From the NCBI GenBank assembly GCA_934177025.1, contig CAKPPA010000048.1, positions 1 to 7,614 of the forward strand: a stretch of 7,614 nt of DNA, written 5' to 3'. The notes beneath the pieces are model-generated. The model did no database searches and was not told where the DNA came from. It saw only the letters and a program-made list of their open reading frames with translations. This DNA is from an uncultured Clostridia bacterium (GTDB taxonomy: Bacteria > Bacillota > Clostridia > Christensenellales > CAG-314). Of the stretch, positions 1 through 5,319 are shown piece after piece (within the stretch, counting starts at the first letter, position 1; each line of letters starts with the position of its first letter). Position numbers and translations under genes: made by a program.

Positions 1-524
1 AGGACTTAAAAGGGAAAAAGGTGCTACTCCGCGGAAATCACGACTATTGGTGGAACACCATCGGTCAGGTGCGGCGGCTCCTTCCGGAAGGGTTTTATGC
101 CGTGCAAAACGATTGTTTGCGGTTTGGCAACGTGTTGTTGTGCGGCAGTCGCGGGTGGACTTGCCCCGACCCCGTGTTGGGCGAAAAGGACGACAAAATT
201 TACCGTAGGGAAGCGCAACGGCTAAAACTATCCTTGCAGGCAATGAGCGAATGTCGCAAGGAGGGCGATTGCGTCATTTGCATGATGCACTTTCCGCCGT
301 TCAACGTGCGTCGGGAGGATTCTCTTTTTACCGAACTTCTCATTCGCTACGACGTCAAAACCGTAGTGTACGGGCATTTACACGGCAAGGACTGCCGTGC
401 GGATTTAAAAGTGCGCCGTTCCGGCATTGATTTTTATTTGGTGTCGACGGATCTTGTCGGACATAAATTAACGGAAATTGCCGAAGTGGAGGGCGGTTCG
501 CCAAGCGAAACAGCGGGGGAGTAA
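1..524 (+). CDS. Metallophosphoesterase (COG1768-like predicted phosphohydrolase), 5'-truncated by window edge
   Basis: A calcineurin-like phosphoesterase whose first complete codon is at base 3; the reading frame is open to the left edge. The visible part carries the later metal-binding motifs of the fold: GNHDYWW (GNHD, bases 33-44), the histidine of MMHFPPF (288-290) and GHLHG (372-386). These residues bind the two catalytic metal ions. The run GKKVLLRGNHDYWW, the CGSRGW segment and the YGHLHG ending closely match the short clostridial proteins annotated as predicted phosphohydrolase, which I recall as about 230 residues; roughly 60-70 N-terminal residues, including the first GD.H motif, would lie outside. 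An internal GTG at base 21 is not the start, because it falls inside the conserved block and the frame is open before it. The substrate is unknown. A terminator follows 86 bases after the stop. Confidence 0.9.
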   Translation, partial: DLKGKKVLLRGNHDYWWNTIGQVRRLLPEGFYAVQNDCLRFGNVLLCGSRGWTCPDPVLGEKDDKIYRREAQRLKLSLQAMSECRKEGDCVICMMHFPPFNVRREDSLFTELLIRYDVKTVVYGHLHGKDCRADLKVRRSGIDFYLVSTDLVGHKLTEIAEVEGGSPSETAGE

Positions 525-609
525 ACCTGTAACGGCAACGGAAAAATTTGTCGTAGGCCATTGGTATTTAAAGGCCGTCATGCATAAAAACGAAAGGAAA
601 ACAATTTTT

Positions 610-636
610 AAAACGTCGGGGAGTCGACGTTTTTTT
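610..636 (+). terminator. Intrinsic terminator after the metallophosphoesterase gene, possibly bidirectional
   Basis: A 9-base perfect stem (610-618 AAAACGTCG pairing with 625-633 CGACGTTTT) closes a 6-base loop and runs into a T stretch up to 636. The upstream side has TTTTTAAAA, so on the minus strand the same hairpin is also followed by T-rich sequence. It could therefore stop leftward transcription from the M29 peptidase gene too, which suits its place between convergent genes. Confidence 0.85.
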
Positions 637-662
637 GTTGATTTTTGTTTTTGTGGGTGTGG

Positions 663-827
663 TTCCCTTTTTCGGGAAAGGAAAAGGCAGTCGCTTGTGC
701 AACTGCCTAAAACAAAAATCGTTTTTTGTGGGTTCGGGTTTCCCGAACGCAAGTGACATATGCCTCATAACCCTTTTAGGGTAAGGAAAGGTTTTTCCTT
801 GTGCCGTTTTCGTCAAAGGGGAGGCAC
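663..827. other. Cluster of tandem short hairpins in the convergent intergenic region; possible structured RNA
   Basis: This gene-free stretch holds a run of near-contiguous inverted repeats: 663-667/674-678; AGGCAGT 685-691 with ACTGCCT 702-708; ACAAAAA 712-718 with TTTTTGT 723-729; GTTCGGG 732-738 with CCCGAAC 742-748; ACCCT 770-774 with AGGGT 778-782; AAGGAAA 783-789 with TTTCCTT 794-800; GTGCC 801-805 with GGCAC 823-827. The last three abut with no spacer. An alternative long-range helix is also possible (685-698 with 749-765). I found no codon-like signal, no tRNA, and none of the conserved motifs I know for SRP RNA, tmRNA or RNase P RNA. On the minus strand a weak TTGAAA-N17-TGAAAT sits just before it, inside the tail end of the peptidase 3' region. 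It may be a 3' UTR, a small RNA or a degenerate repeat element; the transcribed strand is not settled. Confidence 0.5.
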
Positions 828-869
828 GAAAATTTCATTCATCCGCGCAAAAGTTTTCAAACGCCGAGA

Positions 870-2102
870 TTAAAAAATCCATTCGCCGTCTTCAAACAAC
901 GGGGTAACACTGCCGTCGTAACCGATTCCGTCAATTTTTAAGTCAGGCGTACCTACCATAAAATCAACGTGTTGCAACGAGGTGTTTAACCCTTTGGCAA
1001 GGCGTTCTTCCTCCGTCATTTTTTCGCCGTTTTTCACGGTCGACGGGTACGCTTCGCCCAATGCCAAATGGCAACTTGCGTTTTCGTCGAAAAGCGTGTT
1101 GTAAAACAAAATTCCCATTTGATTAATCGGCGTATTTTTCCCAATCAATGCTGCTTCGCCGAGGCGATGTGCGCCTTCGTCCGTTTCAATCAGGTTTTTC
1201 AACGTTTCGTAGCCTTTTTCCGCTTGAAAATCCACCACTCTGCCTTCACGGAACGTCAGCGAAAAGTGATCGATAATGTTCCCCGCATGCACCAACGGCA
1301 GTGCGCTATACACAATGCCTTCCACCTTGTCCTTGTGCGGTGCGGTAAAAATTTCCTCCGTCGGGAGGTTTGCGGTAAATTCCACGCCGTCCTGCGCAAC
1401 TTCGCAGCCGCCCGTCCACACGTGATCCTCGGCAAGCCCGACTTTCAGGTCGGTTCCCAACGAATTGGTGTAGTGCAAGTATTCAAAGTTTTTCGCGTTC
1501 AAAATTTGTGCACGGCGTTTCAACACGTCGTTGTGCCGATTCCATTCCGCCACAGGATCGTCCGCATCGAGTCGCATGGATTTTGCAATTGCTTGCCACA
1601 ACGCGTCGATGGCTTCGGCTTCCGGCAACTGCGGAAACACTTTTTTTGCCCATTTCGGTGTCGGCATGGAAACGACGCACCAACGAATGCCGTTTGCCGT
1701 CACCGCATCGAAGTAGCGTTTGCCCGCTTTTTGACCTGCCATCATGTTCACGCGCATTTTTTCCTTGTCCGCGCCCTTAAAGTTTTCGGGGTCACCCGCC
1801 GAAATAGAAACGTGTGCGCCTTTCGTTTCCAAAATGCTGTTGCGCGAATCAATCGTCCATTGCGGAATGTCGGCCAACGACTCCTTCGAAGCAAGGTCGA
1901 TTTTAATGCGATTAAACACTTCGTCGCTGTACAAAATGTTTACGCGGTAAGCCCCGTTTTCGTAGGCGGATTTCGCCAGTGCGCGCGCAACGGTTGCGCA
2001 GTCGATCGGGGAGGAGATGGTAAGGTCTTGATTTTTTTGCAGGTTAATGCCGATTTTAATTACAAGGTCGGCATAGTTTTTTAATTGTTTTTCATTCAGC
2101 AT
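870..2102 (-). CDS. pepS: M29 family metallo-aminopeptidase (AmpS/PepS-like)
   Basis: A 410-residue protein, the usual length for the M29 (thermophilic aminopeptidase) family, which removes N-terminal amino acids from peptides in the cytoplasm using two divalent metal ions. The N-terminus (NYADLVIKIGINLQKNQ) is typical of the family. All expected active-site residues are present: E250 in NLPTEE, E316 in RLGEAAL, H345 in ENASCHLALGE, Y352 in GEAYP, and H378/D380 in QHVDFM. These correspond to the five metal ligands and the catalytic tyrosine known for the family. The ATG start has GGAAGG 12-17 bases upstream (2114-2119 on the + strand) and a good promoter at 2132-2160, giving a short leader. 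It is monocistronic and convergent with the phosphoesterase gene. Peptide specificity cannot be read from sequence. A long opposite-strand frame here is a shadow. Confidence 0.95.
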   Translation of the reverse strand: MLNEKQLKNYADLVIKIGINLQKNQDLTISSPIDCATVARALAKSAYENGAYRVNILYSDEVFNRIKIDLASKESLADIPQWTIDSRNSILETKGAHVSISAGDPENFKGADKEKMRVNMMAGQKAGKRYFDAVTANGIRWCVVSMPTPKWAKKVFPQLPEAEAIDALWQAIAKSMRLDADDPVAEWNRHNDVLKRRAQILNAKNFEYLHYTNSLGTDLKVGLAEDHVWTGGCEVAQDGVEFTANLPTEEIFTAPHKDKVEGIVYSALPLVHAGNIIDHFSLTFREGRVVDFQAEKGYETLKNLIETDEGAHRLGEAALIGKNTPINQMGILFYNTLFDENASCHLALGEAYPSTVKNGEKMTEEERLAKGLNTSLQHVDFMVGTPDLKIDGIGYDGSVTPLFEDGEWIF

Positions 2103-2131
2103 AGTACTTTGTCCCTTCCGTTTTTTTTCTC

Positions 2132-2160
2132 ATTGTAGGGCAACGGTTCGGAAAAGTCAA
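2132..2160 (-). promoter_or_regulatory. Sigma-A-type promoter of the M29 aminopeptidase gene
   Basis: On the minus strand TTGACT (2155-2160) and TACAAT (2132-2137) are separated by exactly 17 bases. Transcription would start near base 2125 and give a leader of about 25 bases that includes the GGAAGG ribosome site. It diverges from the serine dehydratase promoter about 225 bases away. Confidence 0.85.
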
Positions 2161-2385
2161 TAGGGCGGGCGGAAATCGCGACAGCATATTTTTCGCAAGG
2201 AACCAAGCCGACAAAAACGCAAAAATGTGCGGTTTTTCGCAAGGCGTTTCGGTGCGGTGTTCGCTAAAAATCCTGTTTTCGGCACGCCGCACGGCAAAGC
2301 GGAAGGAAAGGTTTTTAAAGGTTTTTCGGCTAATTTTCGTTCCGCTTTCAGGGGGAACGAAAACAAAAAAATCTTTCGGCATTTA
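2161..2385. other. Divergent intergenic region with overlapping inverted repeats
   Basis: This stretch lies between two outward-facing promoters, so neither transcribes it. It holds a perfect 10-base inverted repeat, TTTTCGTTCC (2334-2343) with GGAACGAAAA (2354-2363), 10-base loop. It also holds a 9-base inverted repeat, AAAGCGGAA (2296-2304) with TTCCGCTTT (2340-2348), sharing bases 2340-2343 with the first, so only one can form. AAAGGTTTTT is directly repeated in tandem (2307-2316, 2317-2326). GTGCGG occurs at 2227 and 2252 with its complement CCGCAC at 2287-2292. The frames that stay open across it have no recognisable protein signal. It could hold regulator binding sites or an undetected small RNA. 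Confidence 0.5.
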
Positions 2386-2430
2386 TTGACTTTACTAGGG
2401 AAATTGAGTAGAATGAAAACGAAAACAAAA
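2356..2430 (+). repeat. Pair of 13-base direct repeats flanking the serine dehydratase promoter
   Basis: AACGAAAACAAAA occurs at 2356-2368, upstream of the -35 box, and again at 2418-2430, at the expected transcription start. The two copies are 62 bases apart and bracket the promoter. A third exact copy lies at 4043-4055 in the gap after sdaAA. The intergenic DNA here is A-rich on this strand, so chance or composition is a real alternative to a regulator site. Confidence 0.4.
2386..2414 (+). promoter_or_regulatory. Sigma-A-type promoter of the sdaAB operon
   Basis: TTGACT (2386-2391), a 17-base spacer, then TAGAAT (2409-2414). Transcription would start near 2421, leaving a leader of only about 20 bases before the sdaAB ATG at 2441. 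That leader is too short for a riboswitch, so control is more likely by a DNA-binding protein. Confidence 0.85.
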
Positions 2431-2440
2431 CGGAGCGGAT

Positions 2441-3106
2441 ATGATCAAAAGTATTTTCAATATTTTAGGCCCGATTATGATAGGCCCGAGCAGTTCCCAC
2501 ACCGCAGGTGCGGAAAAATTAGGGCACGTGGCATACGTGCTGGCACGCGGCGACGTTAAAAAAGTTGTGTTTACGTTACACGGCTCCTTTGCGCAAACAG
2601 GCAAAGGGCACGGTACGGACAAGGCACTCCTAGCGGGTGTAATGAACATTTCCGCCAAGGACGAGCGCATGAAATCCGCCTATCGCATTGCAAAACAGCG
2701 CGGGCTGGATTTTGCCTTTGCGGAGGAGGAGTTTAAGGACGTTCACCCGAACACGGTCAAAATCGAAGTCACGCGTTCGGACGGCAGCGTTACGGAAATG
2801 ATGGGCAGCAGCATCGGCGGCGGCAACATCGAAATCACGCAAATCAACGGCATCGATTGCCAAGTTTCGGGCGATTATCCTACCGTAGTCATTCGCCATC
2901 TCGACAGGGTGGGCGTCATCAGCAGAATCACGGCACTTTTGGAGCAGCGGCAAATCAACATTGTCACATTAAAAAACTTCCGTGAAGGCCGCGGAAAAAC
3001 CGCAACGACCATCATCGAAACGGATACGTTAATGGAGCCGGACGTACTCGAATGGTTCCGTCAACAACCGTATATCAGCGAAATCGAAGCAATCGATAAA
3101 ATTTAG
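2441..3106 (+). CDS. sdaAB: L-serine dehydratase, iron-sulfur-dependent, beta subunit
   Basis: The smaller, 221-residue subunit of the two-subunit oxygen-sensitive L-serine dehydratase, which converts L-serine to pyruvate and ammonia with SdaAA. The N-terminal part carries the diagnostic GPIMIGPSSSHTAGA block (residues 10-24) of the beta domain. The middle contains MMGSSIGGGNIEI (120-132). A C-terminal ACT domain begins at about residue 148 (VVIRHLDRVGVISRITALL and following); ACT domains commonly bind amino acids and modulate activity. The ATG start is preceded by GGAG (2432-2435) at 5 bases. The stop overlaps the sdaAA ribosome site region, and sdaAA begins 11 bases later. The beta-then-alpha order with separate genes is the usual Firmicutes arrangement, unlike the fused enzyme of enterobacteria. 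Confidence 0.97.
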   Translation: MIKSIFNILGPIMIGPSSSHTAGAEKLGHVAYVLARGDVKKVVFTLHGSFAQTGKGHGTDKALLAGVMNISAKDERMKSAYRIAKQRGLDFAFAEEEFKDVHPNTVKIEVTRSDGSVTEMMGSSIGGGNIEITQINGIDCQVSGDYPTVVIRHLDRVGVISRITALLEQRQINIVTLKNFREGRGKTATTIIETDTLMEPDVLEWFRQQPYISEIEAIDKI

Positions 3107-3117
3107 TGGAGGAAGGT

Positions 3118-4011
3118 ATGTACAAAACAGCGGCGGAAATCATTTCGCAGTGTCAAGCGGAAAATAAAAGCGTTGCGGAAATCGTGTTGGAAGCGGAGTT
3201 GGAATTGCAAGGCAGCGAATCGGCGGAGGAAGTACGCACGTCCTTAACGGAGTACTACCGCACGATGTGCGAATCCGCGCACCACACGCTCACGAAAGTC
3301 GTTCCGTCCGTCAGCGGACTGAGCGGCGGCAATGCAAAAAAATTGTACGAGTATCTTTCCAAGGGTAACTCCGTTTGCGGTACGGATTTTTTGACGGGGG
3401 TAGCGTATGCGCTGTCCACGTCGGAAGTCAATGCGTCCATGGGTTTGGTCGCCGCCGCACCTACGGCAGGTAGCGCGGGGATTCTCCCGGGGGCACTTAT
3501 CCTCACGGTGGAAAAATTCGGCATTACGGACGAACGTCGCATTACGGACGCACTTTTAACGGCAGGCGGCATCGGTCAGCTAATCGAAGTCAACGCCACG
3601 CTTTCCGGTGCAGAAGGCGGCTGTCAGGCGGAATGCGGTTCCGCGGCGGCAATGGCGGCAGGTGCGGTAGTGCAGCTTTTGGGCGGCACGCCGGAGCAGG
3701 TGTTCCACGCAGCGGCAATGGCACTCAAAAACGTAATGGGATTGGTGTGCGATCCGATCGCCGGCTTGGTGGAATGTCCGTGCATCAAACGGAATGCAAG
3801 CGGTGCGGGAAACGCAATGTTATGCGCCGACCTTGCCTTGGCAGGCATTCAATCCTTCGTCCCGTTCGACGAAGTGGTGGACGCAATGCGTAAAGTCGGC
3901 AGGAGCATTTCGCCGGAATTACGGGAAACTTCGCTCGGCGGACTGGCAAAAACCCCTACGGGCAAGCGCGTAAAGCAGCAGTTAAAGGATAGGGACGCTT
4001 TCGACGCATAA
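3118..4011 (+). CDS. sdaAA: L-serine dehydratase, iron-sulfur-dependent, alpha subunit
   Basis: The 297-residue catalytic subunit that binds the [4Fe-4S] cluster. Cysteines are seen in GGCQAECG (C169, C173) and in LVCDPIAGLVECPC (C211, C220, C222). The 42- and 11-residue spacings of C169, C211 and C222 fit the three cluster ligands known from the fused Legionella enzyme, leaving one iron free for serine. SGLSGGNAKKL (66-76) and APTAGSAGILPG (114-125) are further family blocks. I chose ATG 3118, not the in-frame GTG 3106, because GGAGG at 3108-3112 lies inside that upstream extension and is 5 bases from the ATG. It is coupled tightly to sdaAB. After the TAA the same frame stays open for 42 codons rich in Lys/Arg. 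No terminator follows, so transcription probably continues into the isomerase gene. Confidence 0.96.
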   Translation: MYKTAAEIISQCQAENKSVAEIVLEAELELQGSESAEEVRTSLTEYYRTMCESAHHTLTKVVPSVSGLSGGNAKKLYEYLSKGNSVCGTDFLTGVAYALSTSEVNASMGLVAAAPTAGSAGILPGALILTVEKFGITDERRITDALLTAGGIGQLIEVNATLSGAEGGCQAECGSAAAMAAGAVVQLLGGTPEQVFHAAAMALKNVMGLVCDPIAGLVECPCIKRNASGAGNAMLCADLALAGIQSFVPFDEVVDAMRKVGRSISPELRETSLGGLAKTPTGKRVKQQLKDRDAFDA

Positions 4012-4153
4012 GGCGCAAAAGGTAAATTCGTAAAACGTCGAAAACGAAAACAAAAAACAAAAAGCAGAAAACAAGTGAAGCGGCAAAACGCCGAAAAAAC
4101 GAAACCGGCGGCAAGCACAAAGCGGAACGAAAAAACATAACGTAACGTACGGC

Positions 4154-4171
4154 AAGGAGTCAAAGGAGTCA
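4154..4171 (+). promoter_or_regulatory. Tandemly duplicated ribosome binding site of the cyclophilin gene
   Basis: The 9-base unit AAGGAGTCA is repeated perfectly (4154-4162 and 4163-4171). Each copy holds an AGGAG; the second is 5 bases from the ATG at 4174 and is the working one, while the first is 14 bases away. A slippage-type duplication is the simplest origin. Confidence 0.8.
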
Positions 4172-4173
4172 AC

Positions 4174-4737
4174 ATGAAACAAAACCCGATTGTAACCATC
4201 GAAATGGAAAACGGCGGTGTGATGAAGTTGGAATTGTACCCGAAAATCGCACCGAACACGGTAAACAATTTTATTTATCTCATTCGTAACAACGCTTACG
4301 ACGGCACGATTTTTCATCGCGTCATCAAAGGCTTCATGATTCAAGGCGGAGCGGGCGTCGGCGACAAGGATTTTTCGCGCTACTATTCCATTCGCGGCGA
4401 ATTTGAACTTAACGGTGTAAAAAACGACTTAAAGCACACGCGCGGTGTGCTTTCCATGGCAAGGACGTCGATTATGAACAGTGCTTGCAGTCAGTTTTTC
4501 ATCATGCACCGCGATGCGCCGCATTTGGACGGCAGCTACGCCGCATTCGGCAAACTCATCGAAGGCGAATCGGTGTTGGACGAAATCGCTTCCGTGCAAA
4601 CGATTTTCGGCTACGATTGCCCGATCGAGGAACAAAAAATTAAAAGCATGACGGTGGAAACCTTTGGCGAAAATTATGCGGAACCGAAAATGATTTTAAC
4701 CAAATTAGGGGAAAAATCGCCGAAGGAGAATTGGTAG
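4174..4737 (+). CDS. ppiB: Cyclophilin-type peptidyl-prolyl cis-trans isomerase
   Basis: A 187-residue cyclophilin that speeds proline cis-trans isomerisation during protein folding. No signal peptide or membrane segment is seen, so it is probably cytoplasmic. The catalytic block FHRVIKGFMIQGG (residues 47-59) supplies the key arginine R49 with F54, M55 and Q57. It is followed by GEFELNG, LSMAR (93-97), SQFFIM (106-111) and HLDGSYAAFGKL (117-128). The tryptophan of eukaryotic cyclophilin A is replaced by H117, as in many bacterial members. The usual glycine before SQFF is C105 here. The start is an ATG with a duplicated AGGAG site. There is a 162-base A-rich gap from sdaAA without a terminator, and the stop overlaps the next gene's GTG by one base, so it is probably part of the same operon. 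Confidence 0.95.
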   Translation: MKQNPIVTIEMENGGVMKLELYPKIAPNTVNNFIYLIRNNAYDGTIFHRVIKGFMIQGGAGVGDKDFSRYYSIRGEFELNGVKNDLKHTRGVLSMARTSIMNSACSQFFIMHRDAPHLDGSYAAFGKLIEGESVLDEIASVQTIFGYDCPIEEQKIKSMTVETFGENYAEPKMILTKLGEKSPKENW

Positions 4738-5318
4738 TGGAAGTACGCCATTTAAAGCCAACCGACTACAAAGTCAGCGAATGGTCGGGCGGCAAAACAA
4801 CCGAATTGTTTTTGTATCCGGCAACGGCATCGTATGCGGAGCGCAATTTTGACGTGCGGTTTTCTTCCGCCACGGTGGAACTCGAGGAGTCGGATTTTAC
4901 GCCGTTAGCAAACTACGCCCGCGTCATTATGTCGCTCAACGGCACGTTAACGCTTTCGCACGACGGCGGGGAAAAGATTTCGTTGCCACCGTTTACGTCG
5001 CATTCGTTCGGCGGTTGGCAGCAAACGCACAGTTGCGGCAAAGTAACGGATTTTAACGTCATGACAAAACGCGGCGAAGGGGTTGGCGAAATCCTTCCGT
5101 TGCAAAAAACAGGGGAATGGCATTCGGCAAAAGGCACTGCTTTACTTTTGTTTTACTCTTATCATTCGGCGGCACGCCTTACCGTTTGCGGAAAAACGTA
5201 CGAATTGCGCCCGATGGAAAGTTGCCTCATTCGCACCGATGCGGAGGAGTGTCACGGGAATTACGAAACGGACGGAACGTTGATTTTGGCGCAGGCACGT
5301 TTCGTCGAAAAGGAGTAA
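4737..5318 (+). CDS. HutD/Ves family protein (cupin-like)
   Basis: A 193-residue protein of the HutD/Ves family (PF05962), small two-cupin-like beta-barrel proteins. HutD is found in histidine-utilisation clusters and has been proposed to sense or limit a pathway intermediate; E. coli Ves is a stress-linked relative. No enzyme activity is established. Family marks are WSGGKTTEL (16-24), DFTPLANYARVIMSLNG (53-69), and DFNVM after a Gly-Trp segment (105-109). The start is taken as GTG 4737, which overlaps the isomerase TAG by one base and has AGGAG (4724-4728) at 8 bases. The in-frame TTG at 4731 is only 2 bases from that site. No hut gene is visible nearby; the neighbours are serine dehydratase and a cyclophilin, so its partner here is unknown. 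The next gene begins one base after its stop. Confidence 0.85.
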   Translation: MEVRHLKPTDYKVSEWSGGKTTELFLYPATASYAERNFDVRFSSATVELEESDFTPLANYARVIMSLNGTLTLSHDGGEKISLPPFTSHSFGGWQQTHSCGKVTDFNVMTKRGEGVGEILPLQKTGEWHSAKGTALLLFYSYHSAARLTVCGKTYELRPMESCLIRTDAEECHGNYETDGTLILAQARFVEKE

Positions 5319-5319
5319 C

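Noticed and set aside
670..700. Possible SRP RNA tip, from a loose likeness of a GGAAAGGAAAAGGCAG stretch to the GGAAGGAAGCAGCC motif
   Set aside because: The surrounding bases do not form the conserved SRP RNA hairpin, and the match breaks at key positions.
478..816. Open frames on both strands through the convergent intergenic region
   Set aside because: They cross the terminator and the hairpin cluster, have no convincing ribosome site, and give low-complexity products.
1068..2084. Long open frame (338 codons) on the + strand opposite the M29 peptidase gene
   Set aside because: It is a shadow of a gene with all active-site residues of its family; the translated frame shows no domain and has no promoter or ribosome site.
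2092..2559. Open frames on both strands across the divergent promoter region
   Set aside because: They run through two good promoters and the start of sdaAB and show no recognisable protein features.
3106..3117. GTG at 3106 as the start of sdaAA
   Set aside because: The GGAGG ribosome site lies within this extension and is correctly spaced for the ATG at 3118.
3849..4344. Minus-strand open frames between sdaAA and the cyclophilin gene
   Set aside because: Phe/Arg/Cys-rich shadows of A-rich plus-strand DNA and of two well-supported genes.
4731..4736. TTG at 4731 as the start of the HutD-family gene
   Set aside because: It is only 2 bases after AGGAG; the GTG at 4737 is 8 bases away and gives a typical one-base stop/start overlap.
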